DNA of 64,000 nt from Pararhizobium sp. (GCA_030655075.1 JAURWE010000034.1:88992-152991); one strand, 5' to 3'. Shown: positions 32,676-43,144, counted from the stretch's first letter. Numbers and translations: made by a program. The notes: a model not told the origin generated them from the letters alone.

Positions 32676-34571
32676 TTACTGAGTGATCGACTGTTCACCC
32701 AGGGTCTTGTTGATCGAAACGCCATAGGTGGTCTGCAGCTGGTTGACCATTTGGTCGAGAATGTCGTCACCGCTGGCCTTGGCAATCGCCTCGATCTGCT
32801 GCTTCTCATTGTCAAGAACGTCGGATGTGGTCGGCTCGGTGTTGACCTCGGTAACCTTGATCAGGATCTGGCCTTCGCCGTCCATGCCGGGCGAATTGGT
32901 GACCAGGCCGAGCGGACCGGCAAAGGCGGCCGTGATCGCCGCCGGGCTCAGACTGGCGTCATCGCTCGAACGGCGCACGCCGCTCTTGCTCTCCACCGCC
33001 AGCGCAAGTTCAGTGGCGATCGTCGTCATCAGCTCGCCCTTGGTTACCCGGTCCTTCAGTTCCGTAGCCTTGGCTGCCAGCGCGATTTTCTGCTGCTCGG
33101 CCGTCCAGTCGGCCACGGCCTTTTCGCGCACTTCATCAAGCGTGCGGTCGCGGGCAGGGGTGATATCAAGCACGTCGAACCAGACATAACCGTCGCGGCC
33201 GATGTTGACCGGCAGGGTCTCTGCGCCGACATCGGTCTTGAAAGCCTCGGCAACGAGTGCTGCCGATTCCGGAATGCCGTCTACGGCTTCACCCTGCGGA
33301 TCCTTGCCTGTCGCGTCGATCGCATTGATCGTCACGGCTTTCAGCTTCGACTGATCGGCGGCTTCCTGAAGCGACAGGCCGGAAATCCTTGCATCCTCGA
33401 ACCGGTCATGGATGCCCATGATCTCGTCGCTCGCCTGGACCAGGGAGATTTCCTTGCGCAGCTCTTCCTTGACCTCGTCGAACGTCTTGACCGCCGCCGG
33501 CTTTATATTGGTAATGCGAAGAATGACCGGGCCGAAAGCGCCCTGGATGACCGGTGTGGTCTGGCCGTCGGCAGCCACGGCGAAGGCCGCTTTGGCGATC
33601 GTCTGGTCGGGCATGGCGTCGATGGCGAAATCCCCGAGCAGCACGTCGCTGGCGGTCTTTCCTTCTTCGGTCACCAGCGCATCGAACGTCGAAGTGCCGG
33701 CCAGAAGCTTGGCGGCGGCCGCATCAGCAGCCTCACGCGATGCAAATGCCAGCTGCTCGACGGTGCGGGTCGCCGGTGTGGAGAAGGTCGCCTTGCGCTT
33801 CTCATACTCCTGCCGGATGACGTCGTCGGTCACGCTGGCCAAATCGGCAATGTCGGCCGGCTCCAGCTTCACATAGGCTAGCTTGCGGAATTCCGGCGCA
33901 CGGTAATCTGCCTTGCGCTCTTCGAACCATGGCTTCAGCACGTCGTCACCCGGTGCCTTGACCGGATCGATGTTGGCATTCGAAAGCAGGATATAGTCGA
34001 TCGAGCGGGTCTCGTCGCGGAAACGCTGGATCGCATCGACGAGTGTCTTCGGCGGCGTGTAGCCGTCCGACAGCGCTTCGACGATCTGGGTGCGGACGGC
34101 AACCTGGCTGCGATTGTTGATATAGTCGTTTTCGCGCAGGCCCGCATTGCGCAGGGCGCTGGAAAATTGGTTGCGGTCGAACTGTCCGTTCACGCCGCGA
34201 AAGGCCGGGTCCTCGGCGATCAGCTGCGCCAGTCGCTCTTCCGAGAGACCGAGGTTCATATCATTAGACAGCTGGTCGAGCGTCGCACCGGCAACAAGCT
34301 GCGAGTAGACCTGGTTTTCGACGCCGAAGGCGCGGGCCTGGTCACGGGTCAGCCGTGTGCCGAACTGACGCGACAGTGTTGCGACCTGGCGCTCATAGGC
34401 CAGCCTGAAATCACTGGGCGAAACCTTCACCTCACCGACCGTCACGATGGAATCGGACACACCGCCCACCAGAGAACTGGAGACGCCCCAAACGCCGAAG
34501 GACAGGACAAGCACGACCAGGAGGCCTTTGACGACCCATGTCTGGGCGCCTCTTCTCAGGAATTCAAGCAT
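32676..34571 (-). CDS. PpiD-like periplasmic peptidyl-prolyl isomerase/chaperone
   Basis: The protein of about 631 residues starts at 'MLEFLRRGAQTWVVKGLLVV', an N-terminal membrane anchor (about residues 12-35). It continues with a SurA/PpiD-like N-terminal domain (about 35-240), a parvulin-type PPIase segment (about 265-360) that may be degenerate, and a long helical C-terminal domain. PpiD-type proteins are anchored to the inner membrane near SecYEG and help newly exported proteins fold. It lies 19 bases upstream of trpD on the same strand, with a divergent membrane-protein gene on its other side. Confidence 0.85.
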   Translation of the reverse strand: MLEFLRRGAQTWVVKGLLVVLVLSFGVWGVSSSLVGGVSDSIVTVGEVKVSPSDFRLAYERQVATLSRQFGTRLTRDQARAFGVENQVYSQLVAGATLDQLSNDMNLGLSEERLAQLIAEDPAFRGVNGQFDRNQFSSALRNAGLRENDYINNRSQVAVRTQIVEALSDGYTPPKTLVDAIQRFRDETRSIDYILLSNANIDPVKAPGDDVLKPWFEERKADYRAPEFRKLAYVKLEPADIADLASVTDDVIRQEYEKRKATFSTPATRTVEQLAFASREAADAAAAKLLAGTSTFDALVTEEGKTASDVLLGDFAIDAMPDQTIAKAAFAVAADGQTTPVIQGAFGPVILRITNIKPAAVKTFDEVKEELRKEISLVQASDEIMGIHDRFEDARISGLSLQEAADQSKLKAVTINAIDATGKDPQGEAVDGIPESAALVAEAFKTDVGAETLPVNIGRDGYVWFDVLDITPARDRTLDEVREKAVADWTAEQQKIALAAKATELKDRVTKGELMTTIATELALAVESKSGVRRSSDDASLSPAAITAAFAGPLGLVTNSPGMDGEGQILIKVTEVNTEPTTSDVLDNEKQQIEAIAKASGDDILDQMVNQLQTTYGVSINKTLGEQSITQ

Positions 34572-34836
34572 GGGTATGCGGACCTCTTCACAGTTTCCGG
34601 CCTGTCGGCGCCGATCTCGGAGTTCCTTAAATGAAACCGTCATGAAATTGAAGGCCGTATCGGTCAAAAACCCCGGCCGCAGCCTATAGCGCCCGTTTCG
34701 CTGAAGGAGTTGCCGGAAATTCGCTCGCCTTGTCTGGTGATTCGCGTGTAATCAGGCTGCATAAGCATCGGATAAACAAGCTGAGCGCAGTCGAAATGCC
34801 GTCAACTGCGCCCGGGATGAGAGGGTGAATCGGACG

Positions 34837-36027
34837 ATGAAGGATAGCGGCTTCGACCTGCGCAACAGCGTTCAGTCCCTGGTCCATTTTCTGGCCGGCA
34901 CGTTGATTCGCCTCTGGTTTCGATACGGAACCGTCCTTGGAATTCTCTCGCTGATTGGCTTCGCCGCCGCTGTCCTGGTCATGAGCCGTGTCCGGCCGGT
35001 CTACAGCTGGGATACCCTGGCCTATATCGCCTCCAGCATGCGCGGTTCGATACCCTCGGCGAGCGATCTTCACGCCTATGCCTATGAGGCGCTCCGCAAC
35101 GCAGCACCGCCCGAAGCCTTCGCGCAACTGGCACAGGGCGATGCCTATCGCACCCGTCAGTTTACGGACCCCGACGCTTTCGTGTCGATGCTCGGCATGT
35201 ACGACGTCAAATGGCTTTACATTGTCCTGCTCCAGTTGCTGACGCCGCTCACCGGCTCCTACCAGGCGGGCTTCGTCATCAATTGCGCCGCAATGCTGCT
35301 GCTGGTGACCTCCATCGGTGCCTGGCTGCGGGCCAACGGTCTGCTCGCCTATGCGCCGCTGGTCGTGTGCCTGATCTTCGTTCTGCAGTTTCCCTCATTC
35401 GGGATGATGCACACGCCGGACTTTCTGACGACCGCATTGTTGATCGCCGGCGTTCTGGCTCTTGATCGCGGCTGGCTGATACCTGGAAGCATTCTTGTCT
35501 TTCTCGCCGTGATCAGCCGTCCGGATCAACTGGCTTTTGCCGGCGTGCTCATGGCGTCCGCCTGGCTCTGGCGCGACCGGGCGCTGCTGGGCTTTGCAGT
35601 CCTGTTCGCACTCTGTGTGGCCGGTTATGCGGTCACGGGCGCCTACAGTCACAGCGTCGGCTGGTGGCCGCACCTCTGGTTCTCGACTTATCACATGCAG
35701 GACACTATGACGGGCTTTTCCCCGGGCTTTTCACTCCGGGTCTACCTCGTGGCATTCGGGTACAATCTATATCGTTCCCTGTTTGAAAACACTTGGCTCG
35801 GTGTCTACGGCCTGACGGTCGGGCTGTGCATCTTCATGTATCTGCGCGGTCTTCTGGCGCCATCCCGCCGCCAGGTCTTGCTCTTTGCCGCCATGGTTTG
35901 CATACCGGCGAAATACGCGGTCTTTCCGCTGCACGACGCCAGAATATATTTCGGCCTGATCCTGCTGGCTCTGATGCTGGCTGGCGCAGAACTCGTGCGG
36001 CAGAGGCCGGCGCAACAGACGGCCTGA
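34837..36027 (+). CDS. Polytopic membrane protein of unknown function (GT-C-like layout)
   Basis: The product has about 396 residues and roughly ten hydrophobic segments. A periplasmic loop follows the first helix ('RVRPVYSWDTLAYIASSMRG'), with an Asp in the position where many GT-C glycosyltransferases carry their catalytic acid. This layout suggests a lipid-linked sugar transferase or similar enzyme, but I cannot name a family. ATG 34837 follows a GAGAGGGTG site; GTG 34825 is an alternative. It is 61 bases before glmU on the same strand and could be co-transcribed with it. It does not look like the usual neighbours of ppiD or glmU that I know. Confidence 0.7.
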   Translation: MKDSGFDLRNSVQSLVHFLAGTLIRLWFRYGTVLGILSLIGFAAAVLVMSRVRPVYSWDTLAYIASSMRGSIPSASDLHAYAYEALRNAAPPEAFAQLAQGDAYRTRQFTDPDAFVSMLGMYDVKWLYIVLLQLLTPLTGSYQAGFVINCAAMLLLVTSIGAWLRANGLLAYAPLVVCLIFVLQFPSFGMMHTPDFLTTALLIAGVLALDRGWLIPGSILVFLAVISRPDQLAFAGVLMASAWLWRDRALLGFAVLFALCVAGYAVTGAYSHSVGWWPHLWFSTYHMQDTMTGFSPGFSLRVYLVAFGYNLYRSLFENTWLGVYGLTVGLCIFMYLRGLLAPSRRQVLLFAAMVCIPAKYAVFPLHDARIYFGLILLALMLAGAELVRQRPAQQTA

Positions 36028-36088
36028 CGGCCGGCAATTCACAGCAGTTTTCCGTTTCCGGTTGGAACGGTCCATAAGGAGTTCCTCA

Positions 36089-37459
36089 ATGCAGCGCAGT
36101 TGTCTCGCCATCGTGCTGGCGGCGGGTGAAAGCACCCGCATGAAGTCTTCCATGTCCAAGGTGCTGCATCCGGTCGGCAACCGGCCGATGATCGCCCATG
36201 TCATGAATGCGCTGGCTGCGGCGGGCATCGGCTCTGCCGCCCTGGTTGTTGGCCGGGACGCTGACGCCGTCGAGGCTGCGGCCCGGATCGGCGGCATCGA
36301 CGTCACCTCGGTTCTCCAGAAAGAGCGGCTCGGAACCGGGCATGCGGTGCTCGCCGCTGCAGGTGAAATCGCGAGGGGTTATGACGACATCATCGTCGTC
36401 TTCGGCGACACGCCCTTGATCACCGATGCGCCGCTTACGCAGGCGCGCAAGGCCCTGGCCGACGGCAACGATGTCGTCGTCATCGGATTTCAGACAAAGG
36501 ATCCAACCGGTTACGGCCGCCTGATCGTGGAAAATGGAGCACTCGTCGCAATCCGCGAGCACAAGGATGCTTCAGATGAAGAAAAGAAAATAACCTATTG
36601 TAATGGTGGCGTAATGGCCATCAACGGTGCCAAGGCGACGGCGCTGCTGCAGCAGATTGGCAATGCCAATGCCAAAGGCGAATATTACCTCACTGATCTT
36701 GTCGAGATCGTCCGCGCTTCGGGCGGCAAGGCCATTGCCGTCGAAGCGCCTGAGACCGAGCTGACCGGCTGCAACAACCGCGCTGAACTGGCCGTCATCG
36801 AGCGCATCTGGCAGGACCGCCGTCGCCACGAACTGATGGTATCCGGCGTGTCCATGGTGGCGCCGGAAACGGTATTCCTGTCCTTCGATACGCAGATCGG
36901 CCAGGATGTGCTGATCGAGCCCAACGTCGTCTTCGGCCCCGGCGTGCGCATCGACAGCGGCGCCGTCATCCATGCTTTCTGCCATATCGAAGGCGCCCAT
37001 GTCAGCACCGGCGCGACGGTTGGCCCCTACGCCCGCCTGCGGCCCGGCGCCAATCTGGCCGAGGGTTCGAAAGTCGGCAATTTCTGCGAGGTCAAGCAGG
37101 CGGAGATCGGTGCAGGCGCGAAGGTCAACCACCTGACCTACATCGGCGATGCCGTCGTCGGAGCCCATTCCAACATCGGCGCCGGCACGATCACCTGCAA
37201 CTACGACGGCATCAACAAGCACAAGACGGTGATCGGCGAAAACGCCTTCGTCGGTTCGAACTCGTCGCTTGTGGCACCGGTGACGGTGGGCAGCGGCGCC
37301 TATGTCGCCTCGGGCAGTGTGATCACCCGAAACGTGCCGGATGACGCCGTGGCTTTCGGCCGCGCACGCCAGGAAAACATGGAAGGACGCGCCAGTGTCA
37401 TCCGCGAGCGCAGTCTGGCCATCAAGGCCGCCCGGCAGAAGGCCAAGGCCGGCAACTGA
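36089..37459 (+). CDS. glmU: Bifunctional N-acetylglucosamine-1-phosphate uridyltransferase / glucosamine-1-phosphate acetyltransferase
   Basis: The 456-residue protein has an N-terminal pyrophosphorylase domain ('LAAGESTRMKSSMSKVLHPV', 'FGDTPLIT', 'NGGVMAINGAKA') and a C-terminal left-handed beta-helix ('VGNFCEVKQAEIGAGAKVNH', 'GAGTITCNYDGINKHKT'). It makes UDP-GlcNAc, the precursor for peptidoglycan and lipid A. ATG 36089 follows TAAGGAG. It precedes glmS by 103 bases, giving the UDP-GlcNAc pathway pair. Confidence 0.97.
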   Translation: MQRSCLAIVLAAGESTRMKSSMSKVLHPVGNRPMIAHVMNALAAAGIGSAALVVGRDADAVEAAARIGGIDVTSVLQKERLGTGHAVLAAAGEIARGYDDIIVVFGDTPLITDAPLTQARKALADGNDVVVIGFQTKDPTGYGRLIVENGALVAIREHKDASDEEKKITYCNGGVMAINGAKATALLQQIGNANAKGEYYLTDLVEIVRASGGKAIAVEAPETELTGCNNRAELAVIERIWQDRRRHELMVSGVSMVAPETVFLSFDTQIGQDVLIEPNVVFGPGVRIDSGAVIHAFCHIEGAHVSTGATVGPYARLRPGANLAEGSKVGNFCEVKQAEIGAGAKVNHLTYIGDAVVGAHSNIGAGTITCNYDGINKHKTVIGENAFVGSNSSLVAPVTVGSGAYVASGSVITRNVPDDAVAFGRARQENMEGRASVIRERSLAIKAARQKAKAGN

Positions 37460-37562
37460 GACAGCGTTACTGACTGAAATCGAAATTGAGACGCGCTGCA
37501 ATTGTGGTTTTCGTAAAAACCGCTAGGACGGGCTTCATTGAAATAGCATTGCGGAGAACTCT

Positions 37563-39389
37563 ATGTGCGGAATCGTTGGCATCGTCGGGAAGCAGCCCGT
37601 TGCTGAAAGACTGGTCGATGCCTTGAAGCGCCTGGAATACCGGGGTTACGATTCCGCCGGTGTCGCGACGATCCACGATGGTGTGCTCGATCGCCGACGT
37701 GCCGAGGGCAAGCTGGTCAATCTCGAAACCCGCCTGCGCGCTGAACCTCTGGCCGGCGACATCGGCATTGCCCACACCCGCTGGGCGACCCATGGCGCAC
37801 CGACCGAAAACAACGCCCATCCGCATTTCACCGATGGTATCGCCGTCGTGCACAACGGCATCATCGAGAACTTTTCCGAGATCAAGGACGAGCTGACGGC
37901 GGCCGGCGCCACCTTTGTCACGCAGACCGACACGGAAGTCGTGGCCCAGCTTCTGGCGAGCCTGACCCGCAGCGGTCTCGATCATCGCGCCGCCATGAAG
38001 GCCATGCTGAAGCGGGTCACCGGCGCCTATGCGCTGGCGGTCATCTTCAAGGATGCGCCGAACACGATCATGGCCGCCCGCAGCGGTCCGCCATTGGCCG
38101 TCGGCTTCGGCAAGGGCGAGATGTTCCTCGGCTCCGATGCCATTGCTCTGGCGCCCTTCACCAACGAAATCAGCTATCTGGTCGATGGCGACTGGGCCGT
38201 TCTTACGCCCGAGAGCGTCGAGATCATGGATCATGACGGCAATCCCGTCAGCCGCGCCCGGCAGATTTCCGTGGCCGCCGCCTATATGGTCGACAAGGGC
38301 AATCACCGCCACTTCATGGAAAAGGAAATCTATGAACAGCCGGAGGTGATTTCACACGCGCTGGCACATTATGTTGATTTCATCGGAAACAAGATTAGCA
38401 ATGTTTCCGAAGCCATTGATTTTAAAAGTATTCCTAGCCTTGCCATCTCCGCCTGTGGCACTGCTTATCTGGCCGGTCTGGTGGGCAAATACTGGTTCGA
38501 GCGCTATGCCCGCCTGCCGGTCGAGATCGATGTTGCCTCGGAATTCCGCTACCGCGAAATCCCGCTCTCGCCGAAAGCGGCCGCCCTGTTCATCTCGCAG
38601 TCCGGCGAAACCGCCGATACGCTGGCGTCGCTACGCTACTGCAAGGACAACGGCATGAAGATCGGCGCGGTCGTCAATGTCCGCGAATCAACCATTGCCC
38701 GCGAATCCGATGCGATCTTCCCGATCCTGGCCGGCCCGGAAATCGGCGTCGCCTCGACCAAGGCCTTCACCTGCCAGCTCTCGGTGCTTGCGGCACTCGC
38801 GATCGGTGCCGGCCGGGCACGCGGCACGCTCGACGCGGCCCAGGAAACCGAGCTGGTCAAACACCTGATCGAGATGCCGCGCATCATGAGCAAGGTGCTG
38901 AACAGCATCCAGCCGAAGATGGAATTGCTGGCCCGCGACCTCTCGAAGTGCAAAGACGTGCTCTACCTCGGCCGCGGCACCAGCTATCCGCTGGCCATGG
39001 AAGGCGCCCTCAAGCTCAAGGAAATCTCCTACATCCATGCCGAGGGTTATGCGGCGGGCGAGCTGAAACACGGGCCGATCGCGCTGATCGACGAGAACAT
39101 GCCTGTCATCGTCATCGCCCCGCACGACCGCTTTTTTGAAAAGACCATTTCCAACATGCAGGAGGTGGCGGCCCGCGGCGGCCGCATCATCTTCATCACC
39201 GACGAGAAGGGTGCGGCAGCAACGAAGCTCGAAACCATGAGCACCATCGTTCTGCCCAATGTCGATGAGATCATTGCGCCGATGATCTTCTCGCTGCCGA
39301 TCCAGCTGCTGGCCTACTACACTGCCGTGTTCATGGGCACGGACGTCGACCAACCGCGCAATCTGGCCAAATCGGTGACTGTCGAATGA
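37563..39389 (+). CDS. glmS: Glutamine--fructose-6-phosphate aminotransferase (isomerizing)
   Basis: The 608-residue protein begins MCGIVGIVGK, with the N-terminal Cys nucleophile of the glutaminase domain, and includes 'THGAPTENNAHPH'. Two SIS domains follow, with 'SGETADTLASL', 'RGTSYPLAMEGALKLKEISY' and 'AEGYAAGELKHGPIALID'. It makes glucosamine-6-phosphate from fructose-6-phosphate and glutamine. Its stop overlaps the next gene's start by 4 bases. No ribozyme is expected in this group and none was seen. Confidence 0.98.
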   Translation: MCGIVGIVGKQPVAERLVDALKRLEYRGYDSAGVATIHDGVLDRRRAEGKLVNLETRLRAEPLAGDIGIAHTRWATHGAPTENNAHPHFTDGIAVVHNGIIENFSEIKDELTAAGATFVTQTDTEVVAQLLASLTRSGLDHRAAMKAMLKRVTGAYALAVIFKDAPNTIMAARSGPPLAVGFGKGEMFLGSDAIALAPFTNEISYLVDGDWAVLTPESVEIMDHDGNPVSRARQISVAAAYMVDKGNHRHFMEKEIYEQPEVISHALAHYVDFIGNKISNVSEAIDFKSIPSLAISACGTAYLAGLVGKYWFERYARLPVEIDVASEFRYREIPLSPKAAALFISQSGETADTLASLRYCKDNGMKIGAVVNVRESTIARESDAIFPILAGPEIGVASTKAFTCQLSVLAALAIGAGRARGTLDAAQETELVKHLIEMPRIMSKVLNSIQPKMELLARDLSKCKDVLYLGRGTSYPLAMEGALKLKEISYIHAEGYAAGELKHGPIALIDENMPVIVIAPHDRFFEKTISNMQEVAARGGRIIFITDEKGAAATKLETMSTIVLPNVDEIIAPMIFSLPIQLLAYYTAVFMGTDVDQPRNLAKSVTVE

Positions 39390-39889
39390 TTATACGCCCC
39401 GAACGCGACAGCGACATTCCCGTCATCCGGGAGGTGACTGTGGCGGCGTTTGCCGAGCATCCGCACAGCGACCAGACCGAACACCTGATCGTCGAGCATC
39501 TGCGCAAGGCCGGGGCACTGACCGTTTCGCTGGTTGCCGACGACGAAGGCGAAATCATCGGCCATGTGGCGTTCTCGCCGGTGATTCTGTCATCGGGCGT
39601 TCCCGGCTGGTTCGGGCTGGGGCCGGTTTCCGTCCGCCCCGATTGGCAGGGTGAGGGCGTCGGTGCAGCCCTCATCCAGACCGGCCTCGATCATCTCAGG
39701 AACCTTGGCGCCAATGGCTGCGTTGTCTTGGGGGATGAGGGTTTCTATTCCAAGTTCGGCTTTGATCAAAATGCAGCAATCGTCCTCCCCGATGTTGCGC
39801 CGCAATATTTTTTGAGCATGGCCTTGTCGCAGGTACCCGCATCCGGCATGGTGACCTATCATCCGGCCTTTTACGCCGGGCAGGACTGA
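39386..39889 (+). CDS. GNAT family N-acetyltransferase (YhbS-like)
   Basis: The 167-residue protein has the GNAT fold, with acetyl-CoA site 'GPVSVRPDWQGEGVGAALIQ' near residue 80 and a C-terminal segment 'VLGDEGFYSKFGFDQN' typical of the YhbS subgroup. The substrate is unknown. It starts within the glmS stop (ATGA), so it is probably translated with glmS, though that does not show a shared pathway. Confidence 0.85.
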   Translation: MIIRPERDSDIPVIREVTVAAFAEHPHSDQTEHLIVEHLRKAGALTVSLVADDEGEIIGHVAFSPVILSSGVPGWFGLGPVSVRPDWQGEGVGAALIQTGLDHLRNLGANGCVVLGDEGFYSKFGFDQNAAIVLPDVAPQYFLSMALSQVPASGMVTYHPAFYAGQD

Positions 39890-39903
39890 CAGACGGAAGC
39901 AGT

Positions 39904-40602
39904 ATGACGAATAAACCGGCTCGTGGATTTCTGGCCACGCGGTTGCGGAATTATTTCCTCACCGGTCTCATCATTTGCGCGCCGCTGGCGATCACCGCCT
40001 GGCTGGTGCGTTCGTTCATCCAGTGGGCTGATGGCTGGGTAAAGCCCTATCTGCCGAACTTCTACAACCCCGACAATTACCTGCCCTTCGCCGTGCCCGG
40101 CTTCGGACTGCTGGTCGCCGTCATCGTCATCACGCTGGTCGGTTTTCTCACCGCCAACCTCGTCGGCCGCTCGATCGTCGCCTTCGGAGAATCGCTTCTG
40201 AACCGGACGCCGCTGGTGCGCGGCATCTACAAGGCGCTGAAGCAGATTTTTCAGACGGTGCTGCAGGAGCAGTCGACCTCGTTCAAGAAGGCCGGGCTGA
40301 TCGAATATCCAAGCCCCGGCCTCTGGTCGCTGGTCTTCATCGCCACCGACACCCAGGGCGAAATTGCCGCCAAGTTCGACGAGCGCGGCCTCGATATGGT
40401 CACCGTCTTTCTGCCGCCGACGCCGGTCCCAACCGCCGGGTTCCTGCTGTTCGTGCCCCGCGACAAGATCGTCATTCTCGACATGAATGCCGAAGACGCC
40501 GCCAAACTCTTGATATCGGGCGGGCTGATTTCGCCCGATTATATCCCTGTCGACCTGCGCACGCCGGTGACCCTTCCCGAAGAGCCCGTCACCCAGCCCT
40601 GA
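39904..40602 (+). CDS. DUF502 family membrane protein
   Basis: The 232-residue protein has two membrane segments (about residues 15-38 and 65-90) and a soluble C-terminal part with 'LVFIATDTQGEI' and 'FLPPTPVPTAGFLLFVPRDK', the DUF502 signature. The function of this widespread family is not known; it is often linked to the cell envelope. It lies 14 bases after the acetyltransferase gene and ends overlapping the convergent recG by 14 bases. Confidence 0.88.
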   Translation: MTNKPARGFLATRLRNYFLTGLIICAPLAITAWLVRSFIQWADGWVKPYLPNFYNPDNYLPFAVPGFGLLVAVIVITLVGFLTANLVGRSIVAFGESLLNRTPLVRGIYKALKQIFQTVLQEQSTSFKKAGLIEYPSPGLWSLVFIATDTQGEIAAKFDERGLDMVTVFLPPTPVPTAGFLLFVPRDKIVILDMNAEDAAKLLISGGLISPDYIPVDLRTPVTLPEEPVTQP

Positions 40603-42694
40603 GAAACCGGATCGCCTCATCGCGCCGGTGCAGATAGAGCAGGGTGCGCAGCGCAGTACCCCGTTCGCCCGTCAGCTCCGGATCGCGCTCGATGATATAG
40701 GCGGCATCCTTGCGGGCGATTTCAAGCAGATCGCCATGGGCCTCAAGGCTGGCAATGCGAAAACCCGGCGTGCCGGACTGGCGCGTCCCCAGCAATTCGC
40801 CTTCGCCGCGCAGCTTCAGGTCTTCTTCGGCAATGACAAAGCCGTCTTCCGTATCGCGCAGAATGGCGAGCCGCGCCCGGCCGTTTTCGCTGAGCGGCCC
40901 CTTGTAGAGCAGGATGCAGGTCGAGGCTTCGTCGCTGCGGCCGACGCGGCCGCGCAGCTGGTGCAGCTGCGCCAGCCCGAAGCGCTCCGCATGTTCGATG
41001 ACCATGATCGTCGCGTCCGGCACATCGACGCCGACCTCGACCACCGTCGTTGCCACCAGAACCCGGACCTCGCCGCTCTTGAAGGCGAGCATCACGGCGT
41101 CTTTTTCCGGCCCGCTCATCCGGCCATGAACCAAGCCGACGCCCGGACCGAAGATCTTTTCGAGGCCCTGATAGCGCTCGTCGGCCGACATCAGGTCGGA
41201 AACCTCCGATTCCTCGACCAGCGGGCAGATCCAGTAGGCCTTCTTGCCCTCGGCAACGGCGCTGCGCAGCCGCTCGACGATCTCGCCGGTGCGCTCGTTC
41301 GGCACGATCACGGTCTGGATCGGTTTGCGGCCGGCAGGTTTTTCGGTCAGCTTCGAGACGTCCATGTCGCCGAAGGCCGCCAGAACCAGCGTGCGCGGGA
41401 TCGGCGTTGCCGTCATGACCAGCATGTGCGGTGAAATGCCCTTGGCCGTCAGCCGCAGCCGCTGGTGCACACCGAAACGGTGCTGCTCGTCCACGACAGC
41501 CAGCATCAGATTGCTGTAGCTGACACTGTCCTGGAACAGCGCATGCGTGCCGATGACAATCTTGGTTTCGCCGGACGCAATGCGCTGCTCGATCGCATCG
41601 CGCTCGCGGCCCTTCACCCGGCCGGTAAGCACGTCGATTGACAGGCCTGTCGGCGCCAGCATATTCGACAGGGTGGCAAAGTGCTGGCGGGCAAGAATTT
41701 CGGTCGGCGCCATCAGCACCGCCTGGCCGCCGGCCTCCACCGCCGCCAGCATCGCCATCAGCGCCACGACGGTCTTTCCCGCACCGACATCGCCTTGCAG
41801 CAGCCGCAACATGCGGTCGGTTCCGGACATGTCCTTGAGAATATCGGCAATGGCGGCCGATTGGCTGGCGGTCATCGAAAAGGGCAGGGCCTTCACGACG
41901 GGGCCGCTGAGCAGACCCGTCGCATGGACAGGTGTTCCCGCCACCTTGCGCAGCCGTTGACGTACCAAGGAAAGCGACAGCTGCCCGGCCAGAAATTCGT
42001 CGTAGGCGAGCCGCCGCCGGGCTGGCGCCTGCGGATCGAGATCCGCCGCGTCGCGCGGATCGTGAAGGGCGCGAAAACTGTCTTCGACGGTGAGGAAACT
42101 CTGCTTGCGGGCCAGCGCCTCGTCGGCCCATTCCGGGAAATGCGGAATGCGCGGCAGGGCGGTCTCGATCGACTTGCGCAGGTTGCGGCCGGACAGCCCG
42201 GCGGTCAGCCCATAGACGGGCTCGACCATCGGCAGGTTTTCCGCCTCGGCCGCTCGCACCATATAATCCGGATGCACCATCGAAGGGCGGCCGTTGAACC
42301 AGTCGACCTTGCCGCTGACGATGACGGTCTCGTCGATAGGCAGGGCTTTTTCCAGCCAGTTGCCCTTGGCGCGGAAGAAGGTCAGCGCCAGTTCCCCTGT
42401 GTCGTCATGCAGGAAGACGCGATAGGGCAGGTTGCTCTTGCCGCGCGGCGGCGGCTGGTGGCGATCGACCCTGCCGGTGATGGTGACGATGGCGCCCTGC
42501 GGCGACAGCGCGATCCCCGGTTGGTTGCGCCGGTCGATCAGCGAGTGCGGCGCATGGAAGATCAGGTCGATCACCCGGCAGTCCTCGATGTTCTCCCGGC
42601 CAAGCAGCCGCGCATACAGATCGCCCATCTTCGGGCCGATGCCCGGAAGCGAGGAAAGCGGTGCAAACAGGGGATCGAGGATGGCCGGGCGCAT
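40589..42694 (-). CDS. recG: ATP-dependent DNA helicase RecG
   Basis: The product has about 701 residues. An N-terminal wedge domain with OB fold (about residues 1-260, 'PGIGPKMGDLYARLLG') precedes a helicase core with Walker A 'LQGDVGAGKTVVALMAML', 'VVDEQHRFG' and motif VI 'LHQLRGRVGRS'. RecG reverses stalled replication forks and unwinds branched DNA. ATG 42694 is preferred; the reading frame extends to a TTG at 42703. It is divergent from the sdhE-mfd pair. Confidence 0.97.
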   Translation of the reverse strand: MRPAILDPLFAPLSSLPGIGPKMGDLYARLLGRENIEDCRVIDLIFHAPHSLIDRRNQPGIALSPQGAIVTITGRVDRHQPPPRGKSNLPYRVFLHDDTGELALTFFRAKGNWLEKALPIDETVIVSGKVDWFNGRPSMVHPDYMVRAAEAENLPMVEPVYGLTAGLSGRNLRKSIETALPRIPHFPEWADEALARKQSFLTVEDSFRALHDPRDAADLDPQAPARRRLAYDEFLAGQLSLSLVRQRLRKVAGTPVHATGLLSGPVVKALPFSMTASQSAAIADILKDMSGTDRMLRLLQGDVGAGKTVVALMAMLAAVEAGGQAVLMAPTEILARQHFATLSNMLAPTGLSIDVLTGRVKGRERDAIEQRIASGETKIVIGTHALFQDSVSYSNLMLAVVDEQHRFGVHQRLRLTAKGISPHMLVMTATPIPRTLVLAAFGDMDVSKLTEKPAGRKPIQTVIVPNERTGEIVERLRSAVAEGKKAYWICPLVEESEVSDLMSADERYQGLEKIFGPGVGLVHGRMSGPEKDAVMLAFKSGEVRVLVATTVVEVGVDVPDATIMVIEHAERFGLAQLHQLRGRVGRSDEASTCILLYKGPLSENGRARLAILRDTEDGFVIAEEDLKLRGEGELLGTRQSGTPGFRIASLEAHGDLLEIARKDAAYIIERDPELTGERGTALRTLLYLHRRDEAIRFLRAG

Positions 42695-42830
42695 GGCGGG
42701 CAAAATGCGACAGGGAATAACGCTTTGGCAAGGCTGACATTCGGCTTTCCGCAGTTTATAGAGCGCCCATGTCTTTTAATGCGCCCATCTCTGTGAGCGT
42801 CCCAGTAAAACGACCAAAAGGACGTCTGCC

Positions 42831-43144
42831 ATGACCGGCCTGACCCGAACCAGCGCCGATCTCGACCCGCGCCGCCGCCGCATCCTGTTCCGGGCCTGGC
42901 ACCGGGGCCTGCGCGAAATGGACCTGGTCTTCGGCCAGTTTGCCGACGAGAACATCAGCGCGCTGGAGGATAGCGATCTGGACGAGCTGGAAGCGATCAT
43001 GGGCGAGGAAGACAACGACCTTTTGAAATGGGTGCTCGGCGAATGGCCGCTGCCGGAGCGTTTTCACACGCCGCTGTTCGAACGCATTGCCGCCTACCGG
43101 CCCGACTTCGATCCGCAAATGGAAAATGACGGAAAACGCACGCA

